This document shows, one piece after another, positions 42,999 through 51,853 of a stretch of 64,000 nucleotides of DNA. This DNA comes from Pedobacter boryungensis (GTDB lineage Bacteria > Bacteroidota > Bacteroidia > Sphingobacteriales > Sphingobacteriaceae). Made by a program: the position numbers and the translations under genes. Where the stretch lies: positions 1,178,001 through 1,242,000 of the forward strand of contig NZ_JABMKV010000001.1 in NCBI RefSeq assembly GCF_013204825.1, written 5' to 3'. Under the pieces are notes generated by a model that made no database searches, was not told where the DNA came from, and saw only the letters and a list, made by a program, of their open reading frames with translations. The stretch's first letter is position 1, and the number at the start of each line of letters is the position of its first letter.

Positions 42999-44384
42999 TT
43001 AATCTAATGGACCAGTCAATTCACCTTCCCATTTACTAACTACTGCTGTTGCAATGCTATTTCCAACAACGTTAGTTGCTGATCTGCCCATATCCAACAA
43101 TGGATCGATACCAATTAATAAGGCTAAGCCTGCTTCAGGAATATTAAATGTAGCAATTGTACCAGCAATTACAACCAATGAAGCACGTGGCACACCTGCA
43201 ATACCTTTACTTGTCAACATTAAAATCAGCAACATGGTTAACTGTTTGTCTAGCGGCAAATGTATGCCGTAACACTGCGCAATAAATATTGAAGCAAAGG
43301 TCATGTATAACATCGAACCATCAAGGTTGAATGAATATCCCAATGGTAAAACAAAGCTTACAATTTTGTCTTTACAACCAAAACGCTCCAGTTGCAACAT
43401 CGTTCTAGGATAAGCAGCCTCACTACTAGCTGTACTAAAAGCTAACATAATCGGTTCTTTCATCCTATTCATCAAGTTAAATATTCTTTTCTTCAAGATG
43501 AGATAGCCAATTAAAATTAGCAATATCCATAAAATGAGCATTCCAGAATAAAATTCGCCTATAAATAAAGCATAAGTTGACAACACACTAATTCCTTGTT
43601 TCGCAACAATTGCTGCCATTGCTCCAAATACCGCAAAAGGTGCAAAATTCATTACATAACCTGTAACTTTTAAAACTATGTGCGCTACTGAATCAAAAAA
43701 TTCAATTACTACTTTTCCTTTTTCACCAATTGCCGCAGTTGCGACACCAAAAAATAAAGAGAAAATTACAATCTGTAAAATCTCGTTAGTAGCCATTGAT
43801 TCGGCAAAACTTTTAGGTACGATATGCGAGATGAAATCTTTTACCGATAATGCGGTGGCCTTAATTCCAGTTTCAGTATGACTACTTGGTAATGGAAGAT
43901 TCATAGCTTCGCCTGGTTTCCAAATATTTACCAATAGCATTCCTAGTAGTAACGACATTAGCGATGCGCTGATAAACCATAACATTGTTTTTCCGCCGAT
44001 GCGGCCTACAGCTTTAATATCACCTACTTTAGCTACCCCTACAACCAAAGTTGTAAAAACTAAAGGCGCTACAATCATTTTTATTAAACGAAGAAAAATA
44101 TCGCTTAATAAGGTAAATGGCTCAAGTTTTTTTTCCCTAACGGTTTCATTCTCTTTGCGAATTTTAACTTGATCTGCTTTTTGAGCTTTCAGTACTGCAT
44201 ATTCACTTACCGTTGTATCGGTAAGATTGCCCATCTGAATTTCAATCTTTTTTACTTGTGCATCTGCGCCAACAATTGCATTATTATTTTTGCTGAAATT
44301 ATTTACATTTAAATAATAACCTACTACCACACCTAAAATAAGTGCGATGAAAATAAAGAGCGTAAGTTTGTTTTTATTAGACAT
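42999..44384 (-). CDS. Dicarboxylate/amino acid:cation symporter (DAACS/GltP-DctA type)
   Basis: A 461-residue transporter of the glutamate/dicarboxylate:sodium-or-proton family. The conserved C-terminal core is complete: AFSTASSEAAYPRTM with the serine-rich hairpin, GYSFNLDGSMLYM (NMDGT-like motif), LLILMLTSKGIAGVPRAS, and the last helix GIDPLLDMGRSATNVVGNSI. Between TM1 and TM2 lies an extended, charged segment of about 60 residues (ADAQVKKIEIQMGNLTDTTV and onward), longer than in DctA. Substrate is probably glutamate/aspartate or C4-dicarboxylates. It is first in an operon with the two paralogous membrane-anchored proteins. Confidence 0.92.
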   Translation of the reverse strand: MSNKNKLTLFIFIALILGVVVGYYLNVNNFSKNNNAIVGADAQVKKIEIQMGNLTDTTVSEYAVLKAQKADQVKIRKENETVREKKLEPFTLLSDIFLRLIKMIVAPLVFTTLVVGVAKVGDIKAVGRIGGKTMLWFISASLMSLLLGMLLVNIWKPGEAMNLPLPSSHTETGIKATALSVKDFISHIVPKSFAESMATNEILQIVIFSLFFGVATAAIGEKGKVVIEFFDSVAHIVLKVTGYVMNFAPFAVFGAMAAIVAKQGISVLSTYALFIGEFYSGMLILWILLILIGYLILKKRIFNLMNRMKEPIMLAFSTASSEAAYPRTMLQLERFGCKDKIVSFVLPLGYSFNLDGSMLYMTFASIFIAQCYGIHLPLDKQLTMLLILMLTSKGIAGVPRASLVVIAGTIATFNIPEAGLALLIGIDPLLDMGRSATNVVGNSIATAVVSKWEGELTGPLD

Positions 44385-44536
44385 TGGTTAGATTTAGCTA
44401 TTTTTCAAACCGTAAAACTACAATAATAAAATTATTCTCTAAACAATGTTGATAAAGCATTACTTATTTTACATATTTGAAACCGTAACAAAACTAAATT
44501 TCTAACATCTAACCATAGATTATCAACACCAAATAA

Positions 44537-45034
44537 GTGAGCCAAAAAGACGTATTATTTAAAGAAATTTTCGACAAAAACTCTAAGAAGATTTTTCACT
44601 TATGCTATGGTTACACAGGCGATAAAGATTCTGCGAACGACCTTTTACAAGAAACTTTTTTAAAGGTTTGGCAAAATCTCGATAAGTTTAGAAATAAATC
44701 GTTAATCTCTACTTGGATTTATCGTATTGCCGTAAACACTTGTTTAACTTATTTGAGATCGGAAAAAAGGCAAGCTAAAGATGAACTTACAGAAAACATT
44801 ATAGAGAACAGAGTTGAAGAGTTTTCTGAAAAGAATGAGCAAGTCGCTTTGCTTTATAAATCAATTTCAAAATTAGAAGAAAATGATCGTTTGATTATTA
44901 CTATGGTTTTGGATGAATTGCCATACAATGAAATTGCAGAAATATCAGGGATTAGCGAAGGGAATTTAAGAGTAAAAATTCATCGTATTAAACAAAAATT
45001 GACCGAATTATACAATCAGAATGCAAGAATTTGA
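44537..45034 (+). CDS. ECF-type RNA polymerase sigma factor
   Basis: A 165-residue sigma-70 family protein of ECF layout. Region 2 is near 10-75 (DSANDLLQETFLKVWQNLDK, STWIYRIAVNTCLTYLR) and region 4 near 105-155 (EENDRLIITMVLDELPYNEI, AEISGISEGNLRVKIHRIKQ). The start codon is GTG at 44537; no in-frame ATG gives a complete region 2. It is divergent from the symporter gene (152 bases) and overlaps the next gene by 14 bases, indicating translational coupling with a probable anti-sigma factor. Confidence 0.9.
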   Translation: MSQKDVLFKEIFDKNSKKIFHLCYGYTGDKDSANDLLQETFLKVWQNLDKFRNKSLISTWIYRIAVNTCLTYLRSEKRQAKDELTENIIENRVEEFSEKNEQVALLYKSISKLEENDRLIITMVLDELPYNEIAEISGISEGNLRVKIHRIKQKLTELYNQNARI

Positions 45035-45620
45035 TCATATAGAAGCGCTTTGGGCTACGCATAAGGTTGATGTAACAATATCTGCCGATGAAATGTTGAA
45101 GCAAGCTAAAAAAGAAGTAAGTAGTATGCGTACTAAATCGCTATTGAATATAGCGGGTATGGCATTTTCTTTTCTAGCAGTTGCTGCATTATGGTTATTT
45201 TTTGATTTTCAGTCTTGGACAACTCACGCTGGAATTAGCATTATTATTATCGCTGTTGCTGTGTATACAGTGATTTTATACAATAACTATCGCATCATTT
45301 CTAAAAGCGATTTCACTGTAAATCCTAATGAATTTATTGAAAAGCTTAAGCTCTATCAATTAAATCGCTTTAGTTTGTATAACCGTCTATATTGGTTTTA
45401 TGCAATTGCGCTTTCTTTAGGAATGACACTTTACTTCTTCGAAATTTTAGGCCACTTGGATTTATGGGTACAAATTTTATTTGTCGTTATAAGTTTTGGT
45501 TGGATGATTTTCTGTTCTACTTTGGTACGAAAAGCTGTAATTAAAAAGGATAAAGAAAGGATTGCCTTGTTAATTGAAAAATTTGAACGCATTAGCGGAC
45601 AGTTTCACGAACAAGAATAA
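45021..45620 (+). CDS. Four-helix membrane protein, probable anti-sigma partner
   Basis: A 199-residue protein with a cytoplasmic N-terminal segment of about 40 residues (FDHIEALWATHKVDVTISAD) and four hydrophobic helices (about 42-62, 68-88, 120-140, 145-165), then a charged C-terminal helix. There is no zinc motif (HxxxCxxC) of classical ZAS anti-sigmas. The 14-base overlap with the ECF sigma gene and the membrane layout suggest that it holds the sigma factor, but that is inference. Confidence 0.78.
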   Translation: MQEFDHIEALWATHKVDVTISADEMLKQAKKEVSSMRTKSLLNIAGMAFSFLAVAALWLFFDFQSWTTHAGISIIIIAVAVYTVILYNNYRIISKSDFTVNPNEFIEKLKLYQLNRFSLYNRLYWFYAIALSLGMTLYFFEILGHLDLWVQILFVVISFGWMIFCSTLVRKAVIKKDKERIALLIEKFERISGQFHEQE

Positions 45621-45650
45621 ATTGGCACGGCTTTCGTTCTATATTATCAA

Positions 45651-46208
45651 ATGAAGAACGGAACATCCATTTACGTTAAAATAATTATCATTTCGGCAGT
45701 GCTATTTTTTAGCAGTTTTAAAACGCAGCAGGAAGTGTATCCTGAACAAATCGATTGGGACACTCATTTTAAAGCACAACCTGATGAACATTCGGCATTC
45801 GCTGCAGAAACTGCTACGACTTGGCATTACAGTTATAACGCAACTGTAAGAGACAATCATCTCCATATCGATTTTAAGTTTTCTGCAGGCGTTGTTCCAG
45901 AAAAATCTTGGGTAAAACAAGAGCGAATCAGTAATAGAAAAGTGAGCAGGCAATTATTAAATCATGAACAAGGCCATGTTTACATTAACTTTTTATTATT
46001 AAAAGAAGGTGAAATTCAAATTCGAAATCAAAAATATACACCCAGTAACTATAAAAGATTAATTCAGGTTAATGCAAATAAGGTAAGCGCCTATTACAAC
46101 AATCTACAAAACCGTTATGATAATGAAACCAAACATGGCTCTGATTTAGAAGCTCAAAGTAGATGGGACGATTTTATTAGATCAGAAATGAATAAATACC
46201 AAAGATGA
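45651..46208 (+). CDS. DUF922 protein, putative zinc protease-like
   Basis: A 185-residue exported or anchored protein: N-terminal hydrophobic segment (IIIISAVLFFSSF), mature part with YPEQIDWDTHFKAQP, TATTWHYSYN, and the catalytic-looking LLNHEQGHVYINF (HExxH-type HEQGH) near residue 104 that marks DUF922. Later segments are helical and basic/acidic. The HExGH motif makes a metallopeptidase role possible; none is proven. Starts 30 bases after the anti-sigma-like gene, so third gene of the ECF operon. Confidence 0.82.
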   Translation: MKNGTSIYVKIIIISAVLFFSSFKTQQEVYPEQIDWDTHFKAQPDEHSAFAAETATTWHYSYNATVRDNHLHIDFKFSAGVVPEKSWVKQERISNRKVSRQLLNHEQGHVYINFLLLKEGEIQIRNQKYTPSNYKRLIQVNANKVSAYYNNLQNRYDNETKHGSDLEAQSRWDDFIRSEMNKYQR

Positions 46209-46259
46209 GTTCTAGGTTAAGTATAAATTCAGATAAGAAATAACGTTCAAAAACTAAAA

Positions 46260-46862
46260 TTATTCAGGTTTAACTTCACTTGTTGAAAAACTATTTCCTC
46301 TCAATTGGTATTGAATTGTCTTGATTACAGTAGATGTTTTACCGCTATCGGTAGTCACAACTGGCACAGAGCGAAATAAATCTCCATTTTTGATAAAGAA
46401 TTTGTCATTTCCTTGATAACCCTTTTTAAGGTCGCTATTTAACCCTGGAAAACTAATTTTATCGAAGCTATTACCAGCAAATTCGTAAACATTTAAATCA
46501 TTCACATTTTTCCTAGCCACATATTGAATGTAAAGTTCAGGGTTTCCATCATTATCTAAATCCATATTCCAAGCATCAGTAATAATTCCTTTACGCTCAA
46601 TTGAAATCGATTTATAATTATTTTTAATCGAGTCAGACATTAATAATAAATATCCACCTAATGTATCAACTCCCTTACCCCAACTCACCACTTCAAAGTG
46701 ATAACCAGGTTTAATTTCTATGCTTTTGTAAAATGGAAAAGGATTTACAGATTTTGGTGTAGCTGCTGTTTTCGCAACGATTGCTGGTTGATCATTATTA
46801 GTGCAAGCTGCAATGAATAAAATACTGGCTAAGGCAAAAAATCCTAATTTAATAGCTTTCAT
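46260..46862 (-). CDS. Lipoprotein with Ca-binding-like DxDNDGxxE loop
   Basis: A 200-residue lipoprotein: MKAIKLGFFALASILFIAAC gives a lipobox with Cys20 and a Thr/Asn spacer. The mature part is beta-rich and contains MDLDNDGNPELYIQYVAR near residue 103, the dockerin/FG-GAP type calcium loop. Family unknown. Convergent with the DUF922 gene (gap 51 bases); it lies 3' of the hexosaminidase gene in the same direction, gap 95 bases, so a shared transcript is possible. Confidence 0.8.
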   Translation of the reverse strand: MKAIKLGFFALASILFIAACTNNDQPAIVAKTAATPKSVNPFPFYKSIEIKPGYHFEVVSWGKGVDTLGGYLLLMSDSIKNNYKSISIERKGIITDAWNMDLDNDGNPELYIQYVARKNVNDLNVYEFAGNSFDKISFPGLNSDLKKGYQGNDKFFIKNGDLFRSVPVVTTDSGKTSTVIKTIQYQLRGNSFSTSEVKPE

Positions 46863-46957
46863 GATTCTTATATCATTCTTAAATGAGTAATTATTTTTAT
46901 ACTATCATTAAGAAGTTAGAACATCTTTATCCTAACTTCTTAATGTTTAAGTTATTC

Positions 46958-48862
46958 TTATTTGGTTTTCACGTCTGGAGCACCATTATTTAGTATTGTT
47001 TCAGTAACTACACTTCTTTTTCCACTTGGTGTAATTACAATGGTTTTAAGGGTTTTCTTTTGACCTTGAGGAACAATCACCTTAAAAGAGCTAGTATATT
47101 CTGTAGCCGTTTCTGATGGGCGATATCCATCTAAGGTGTAAAATATTTTAGATCCCGCCATTGGCGCTTTCAAGTCAATTGTTATGTTTTCACCATTCAA
47201 TACTTTTTCATTCTGACCTATTGGTGTAGGCACCCAGTAATTAGTTGATGTTTTGTCGATACGAGTTAAATGCAAAGGCACTCTCTCTTCGGTAAAATTC
47301 TTAACATCTTTTCTAGCCACTTGACTCCAAGCAATTTCTGATAAAGAGAAAATTCTAGGCAAAATCATGTATTCTACCTTAGCAGGAGTTTCCATGTATT
47401 CTGTCCAAATATTTGCCTGAACACCAATCACATGTTTTTGTTGATCAGCGCTTAATTCTTTTGGAACAGGATCGTACGCATAAGATTTTGTATATGGAGC
47501 TAAACCACCGATAGTCAATGGTTCGTCTGTAGATATAGATTGTTTATGATCGAAATATAAACCAGCAGAACCAGGTGTCATAATTACATCGTGATTTTGT
47601 TTTGCAGCTTCAATTCCACCTTGTTCCCCTCTCCACGACATTACAGTTGCATTTGGTGCCAAACCTCCTTCTAAAATTTCATCCCATCCAATAATAGAAC
47701 GGCCCTTTGAATTTAGATATTTTTCAATACGCTGGATAAAATAACTTTGCAAACCATGTTCATCCTTTAAGTTATTATCTTTTATAAATTGCTGGCAAAA
47801 GGCAGATTGTTTCCAATATTCTTTAGGCGATTCATCTCCCCCAATGTGAATATATTTTGATGGGAATAACACTAATACTTCATCCAATACATTTTCTAAA
47901 AATTTGAACGTGTTTTCAGTTGGCACATAAACATCATCAAAAACACCCCAAGTTTGCTGTACTTGTTTTCCTTTTCTATCGCCACTCCAAGGTGTTTTTT
48001 CACCGATAAATGTATCTTTATCTGGAAAAGCACTTAATTCTGGATAAGCTGCAATAGCTGCCGAACTGTGACCAGGCATTTCTATTTCTGGCACCACATT
48101 AATAAATTTGGATGCAGCGTATGCAACTACTTGCTTAACTTCTTCTTGTGTATAAAAACCTTTATAAACTTCGTTATCTGTTCCACCTGTACCTGGATAA
48201 TTTCCTATAATTGTACCATTTCTACTTGATCCAACAGAAGTTAGTTTAGGATATTTTTTAATTTCAATTCTCCAACCTTGATCTTCTGTTAAGTGCCAGT
48301 GAAAATTGTTCAATTTATATTGAGCCATTAAGTCGATATATTTTTTAACAAAAGAAACCGGAAAAAAATGGCGGCCTACATCTAAGTGCATTCCACGATA
48401 CTTAAAACGCGGATAATCGTTTATTTCTGCAGTTTGAATTGTTATTTTATCATTCTTTTTTTCAGGCATTAACTGCATTAACGATTGCGCTGCATAAAAT
48501 AAGCCTGCTCCAGTTCCAGTTACTTTAATTTGAGTAGGAGAAATATTTATGAGATATCCTTCTGCTGGTAATTTCTCAGCACCTGCAGATGTTAATATAA
48601 TGGATTTTTGTCCTACAGTTGCAGATTTTGCCTCTCTTAATGCAAAACCTCCTTTAGTCACAATAAAAGCATTCAGTAAATCTGCAGTTTTAGCATTCGC
48701 AATTTCGTTACTAATTAAGGTTACTGTTTTATCTAATTCAAAAGTTCCATTGTTTTTTTTAATGGAAACAGGTGCTGGAATAATACCCATGTTTGCATCG
48801 GTTTGTGCAAAACTGTGGACAGCAGTAAGTGTGGCTACAAAAAGTAAAAAAATTCGTTTCAT
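46958..48862 (-). CDS. Beta-N-acetylhexosaminidase, GH20
   Basis: A 634-residue exported enzyme with signal peptide (MKRIFLLFVATLTAVHSFAQ). The GH20b alpha/beta N-domain (about 25-155) precedes a TIM-barrel catalytic domain with RYRGMHLDVGRHFFPVSFVK (KxxxDxxRHF pattern), WHLTEDQGWRIEIKKYPKLT, PEIEMPGHS, and the catalytic Asp-Glu pair in HIGGDESPKEYW near residues 340-351. A C-terminal domain of about 110 residues (LNGENITIDLKAPMAGSKIF, DGYRPSETA) resembles the chitobiase-like C-terminal domain. It removes terminal GlcNAc/GalNAc from glycans, in the periplasm or outside. Confidence 0.95.
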   Translation of the reverse strand: MKRIFLLFVATLTAVHSFAQTDANMGIIPAPVSIKKNNGTFELDKTVTLISNEIANAKTADLLNAFIVTKGGFALREAKSATVGQKSIILTSAGAEKLPAEGYLINISPTQIKVTGTGAGLFYAAQSLMQLMPEKKNDKITIQTAEINDYPRFKYRGMHLDVGRHFFPVSFVKKYIDLMAQYKLNNFHWHLTEDQGWRIEIKKYPKLTSVGSSRNGTIIGNYPGTGGTDNEVYKGFYTQEEVKQVVAYAASKFINVVPEIEMPGHSSAAIAAYPELSAFPDKDTFIGEKTPWSGDRKGKQVQQTWGVFDDVYVPTENTFKFLENVLDEVLVLFPSKYIHIGGDESPKEYWKQSAFCQQFIKDNNLKDEHGLQSYFIQRIEKYLNSKGRSIIGWDEILEGGLAPNATVMSWRGEQGGIEAAKQNHDVIMTPGSAGLYFDHKQSISTDEPLTIGGLAPYTKSYAYDPVPKELSADQQKHVIGVQANIWTEYMETPAKVEYMILPRIFSLSEIAWSQVARKDVKNFTEERVPLHLTRIDKTSTNYWVPTPIGQNEKVLNGENITIDLKAPMAGSKIFYTLDGYRPSETATEYTSSFKVIVPQGQKKTLKTIVITPSGKRSVVTETILNNGAPDVKTK

Positions 48863-48935
48863 ACTAAATTCATGTGTTTGTCTGCCTAAGATATAAAATT
48901 TAGTAGTAAATTTTAGCTATAAACTTGAAGCGTCA

Positions 48936-48968
48936 TAAAAAAAGCTCCCCAATTATTGGGAAGCTTTA
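48936..48968 (-). terminator. Terminator of trxB
   Basis: On the minus strand AAAGCTTCCCAAT / ATTGGGGAGCTTT with one internal mismatch, then TTTT; 22 bases after the trxB stop. Confidence 0.75.
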
Positions 48969-48990
48969 CATTTATAAAATTAAAAAAACC

Positions 48991-49953
48991 TTAAGCTACT
49001 ACATGATGCTCTTTTGCAGCTAAATAGCGTTCTGCATCTAATGCAGCCATACAACCAGAACCCGCAGCTGTAACTGCTTGACGATAATAATGATCTTGTA
49101 CATCACCACAAGCAAAAACGCCTTCTATATTTGTTTTAGAAGTACCTGGAGTAGTTTTCAAATAACCAGTATCATCCATATCTAACCAACCTTTAAAAAT
49201 ATCAGTATTTGGCTTATGACCAATTGCCACAAAAAATCCTTCTACATCAATAATTTTAGATTCTTTTGTTTTGTGATTAAATACGCAAACACCTGTTACG
49301 TTTTTACCATTACCCATAATTTCGGTGGTTTCTGTATTGTAGATCACTTCAATATTTGGCGTATTTAGCACGCGATGAACCATTGCTTTTGAAGCACGAA
49401 ACTCATCTCTACGCACTAACATATATACTTTATTACACAATTTAGCTAAATAAGTAGCTTCTTCTGCAGCAGTATCTCCAGCGCCTACAATGGCTACGTC
49501 CTGACCTTTAAAAAAGAAGCCATCGCACACTGCACAAGCTGAAACACCAAAACCATTGTATTTTTGTTCGCTTGGTAAACCCAACCATTTTGCAGTTGCT
49601 CCTGTTGCTATAATTACAGTATCTGCAGTAATAGTTTTAATTTCATCAACTACTACTTTATGCGGCAATGCAGAAAAATCTACAGAACTTACATAACCGA
49701 ACCTAATTTGAGTTCCGAAACGTTCTGCCTGTTTTCTAAAGTCTTCCATCATTTCTGGACCCATAATCCCATCAGGATAACCCGGAAAATTATCTACATC
49801 TGTAGTTTGGGTTAACTGACCACCCATTTCCATTCCTGTATACATAACGGGTTTTAAATCTGCACGGGCTGCATAAATTGCGGCTGTATATCCTGCTGGA
49901 CCAGAGCCGATGATTAAACACTTTACATGTTCTATTTCTTGTTCTTGAGACAT
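48991..49953 (-). CDS. trxB: Thioredoxin-disulfide reductase
   Basis: A 320-residue FAD enzyme: N-terminal FAD Rossmann motif IGSGPAGYTAAIYAARA, NADPH motif GAGDTAAEEATYL, redox-active CAVC at SACAVCDGFFF near residue 142, and the C-terminal FAD-binding GVFACGDVQDHYYRQAVTA. It reduces thioredoxin with NADPH in the cytoplasm. Single gene with its own terminator. Confidence 0.96.
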   Translation of the reverse strand: MSQEQEIEHVKCLIIGSGPAGYTAAIYAARADLKPVMYTGMEMGGQLTQTTDVDNFPGYPDGIMGPEMMEDFRKQAERFGTQIRFGYVSSVDFSALPHKVVVDEIKTITADTVIIATGATAKWLGLPSEQKYNGFGVSACAVCDGFFFKGQDVAIVGAGDTAAEEATYLAKLCNKVYMLVRRDEFRASKAMVHRVLNTPNIEVIYNTETTEIMGNGKNVTGVCVFNHKTKESKIIDVEGFFVAIGHKPNTDIFKGWLDMDDTGYLKTTPGTSKTNIEGVFACGDVQDHYYRQAVTAAGSGCMAALDAERYLAAKEHHVVA

Positions 49954-50052
49954 TTTTTTATGTTAATAATGCAAATTTAAGCTTTAAATTGGAAAGGGCA
50001 AAGCCGAATAGCAAGCCGAAAGTAAAAAGAATAAACCTTCTACCAATTGTAA

Positions 50053-51216
50053 TTATTTGCCTTTATTGGCTTTAAGAATTCTTAAAAAATTACCGCCTAA
50101 AATTTTAGTAATTTCATTTGGCTTATACCCTCTTTTAAGCAAAGCTGAGGTTATTTTTGGATAATCTGCTACACCATCTATACCTAATGGAAATGATTCT
50201 GCGCCATCAAAATCTGCCCCTAATCCCACATGATCAATCCCAATCATTTTAACGATGTAATCGATGTGATCAATTAACAATTCGATAGATGGACGTGTCG
50301 CATCAGCATCTGTTTTATGCAAAGAAATTAAAGTATCAATTGCATTACTACGACCATATTTTGAGCTTAATGCTTTTAATTCGTTATCGTATTTGCTAAA
50401 GAATAATTTCTGTTTTGTATTAAAAGTCGAATCTAAAAATCCGCTATAGAAATTAAGGGAAATTACTCCTCCATTTTTGCCAACAGCTTTTATTTGTTCA
50501 TCATTTAAATTTCTCGCAACAGGATTCAAAGCATATACACAACTGTGTGATACCAATACAGGTTTTTTAGATTCTTTAATTGCATCAAAAAAAGTTTTAA
50601 CGCCAACATGAGAAAGATCTACAAGTACACCTAATTCGTTCATTTTACGTACTACTTGTTTTCCAAAATCATTTAAACCTGCATTTTCTGGCTTTACTTT
50701 TCCTGAAGTTTCTTCTGCCGCAGAACTTGCCCAAGGTGTGCTATTATTCCAGGTTAGTGTTAAATAAATCATCCCTCTTTGAGCTAATTTCTCTAAATTC
50801 TCCAAACTATTCTCAATCATATGACCGCCTTCTACTCCTATCATGGCTACCATTTTTTTTGCAGCGATAGCCTGCTCTAATTCGGAAGCATTTTTGGCTA
50901 AAGCGATCTTATTTGGGTACCTTTTTATTAAGCTGAATAAAGAATCTATTTCCTGATTTGCAACAGAATAACCACCATTTTCATCACACCAAATGGAAAA
51001 AACCTGAACATCAAGTCCACCTTGTTTAGCTCTCACTAAATCAAAATTTCCGGTTTTTTGCAATCTTCCAATATCAATTCCAGATTTTATTTGGTTAAAC
51101 AATATATCACCATGTGTATCAACCACAATTGCTTGCTGATGAATTGAAGCTGAATTTTGCGCAAAACTAAATGACACTATGAATGATAGGACTATACTGA
51201 GGGAATGTTTTTTCAT
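50053..51216 (-). CDS. Membrane dipeptidase, family M19
   Basis: A 387-residue exported protein with a signal peptide (MKKHSLSIVLSFIVSFSFAQ) and the M19 renal-dipeptidase fold: VDTHGDILF (HxD metal ligands), EGGHMIENSLENLEKL (bridging Glu), VDLSHVG, VLVSHSCVYALNPVARNLND and GLGADFDGA (catalytic-site Asp). Cleaves dipeptides in the periplasm, possibly in peptidoglycan or peptide nutrition. Precedes no other peptidase gene; the YwqK-like gene ends four bases upstream of its start, so they share a transcript. Confidence 0.93.
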   Translation of the reverse strand: MKKHSLSIVLSFIVSFSFAQNSASIHQQAIVVDTHGDILFNQIKSGIDIGRLQKTGNFDLVRAKQGGLDVQVFSIWCDENGGYSVANQEIDSLFSLIKRYPNKIALAKNASELEQAIAAKKMVAMIGVEGGHMIENSLENLEKLAQRGMIYLTLTWNNSTPWASSAAEETSGKVKPENAGLNDFGKQVVRKMNELGVLVDLSHVGVKTFFDAIKESKKPVLVSHSCVYALNPVARNLNDEQIKAVGKNGGVISLNFYSGFLDSTFNTKQKLFFSKYDNELKALSSKYGRSNAIDTLISLHKTDADATRPSIELLIDHIDYIVKMIGIDHVGLGADFDGAESFPLGIDGVADYPKITSALLKRGYKPNEITKILGGNFLRILKANKGK

Positions 51217-51219
51217 AAT

Positions 51220-51837
51220 TTATTGATTAGTAGTTCGCTTCTCTTTTCGGTTTTGTTTTATCAAAATGCTGGATTTTAACACTCCATTATCGTACAAATC
51301 TTTTCGTGTACCTTCCATAGAAATCCATTCTCCGTCTTTTTTTCCATTTATATAGTTTCCACCCTCCTCTACATTGCCAAATTTATCAAATGTTTTAGAT
51401 TCTCCACTTAACTCGCCATTCACATAATTTTGAGTACTTAAAACATTCCCATCCGGATAATAAACCATCCATTTTCCTTGTTCAACTCCATGTACAAAAT
51501 TTCCTTGCTGACTTAAAAATCTAGTTTTACCTTTTAGCTTAAACTTTGTGTTGTGAAAATCGTTAAACGTTTGAATATCCATATAGAAATTAAAATTCCC
51601 ATGAGGTGTACTCAAAGTTTCATCTTCATAAGAACCAGTTTGTATAAGATTATCATATAAATCATATCGTTTAAATGTCCATATATTTTCAGCACTTAAC
51701 TTTCCATAAATTGCATAAGAAGTAGCTTTATTTCTATCTGTAGTTACTTGATTACCATAAAAATAAACTGGTGCGACTTGAGCTTTTAAACTTAACACGG
51801 CAAAAAAAGAGAACAGAATTAATATATTTTTTTTCAT
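51220..51837 (-). CDS. Exported YwqK/MORN-repeat protein
   Basis: Start at the ATG 51835-51837 (MKKNILILFSFFAVLSLKAQ is the signal peptide), 205 residues; an ATG 39 bases upstream lies inside the carboxylase gene and is not preferred. The mature part has beta-hairpin repeats of the MORN/YwqK type, e.g. GKWMVYYPDGNVLSTQNYVN, GELSGESKTFDKFGNVEEGG, NYINGKKDGEW. Function unknown, probably periplasmic. Third gene of a likely operon carboxylase - YwqK - dipeptidase (gaps 17 and 3 bases). Confidence 0.85.
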   Translation of the reverse strand: MKKNILILFSFFAVLSLKAQVAPVYFYGNQVTTDRNKATSYAIYGKLSAENIWTFKRYDLYDNLIQTGSYEDETLSTPHGNFNFYMDIQTFNDFHNTKFKLKGKTRFLSQQGNFVHGVEQGKWMVYYPDGNVLSTQNYVNGELSGESKTFDKFGNVEEGGNYINGKKDGEWISMEGTRKDLYDNGVLKSSILIKQNRKEKRTTNQ

Positions 51838-51853
51838 TTGCGGTAAATTAAAT

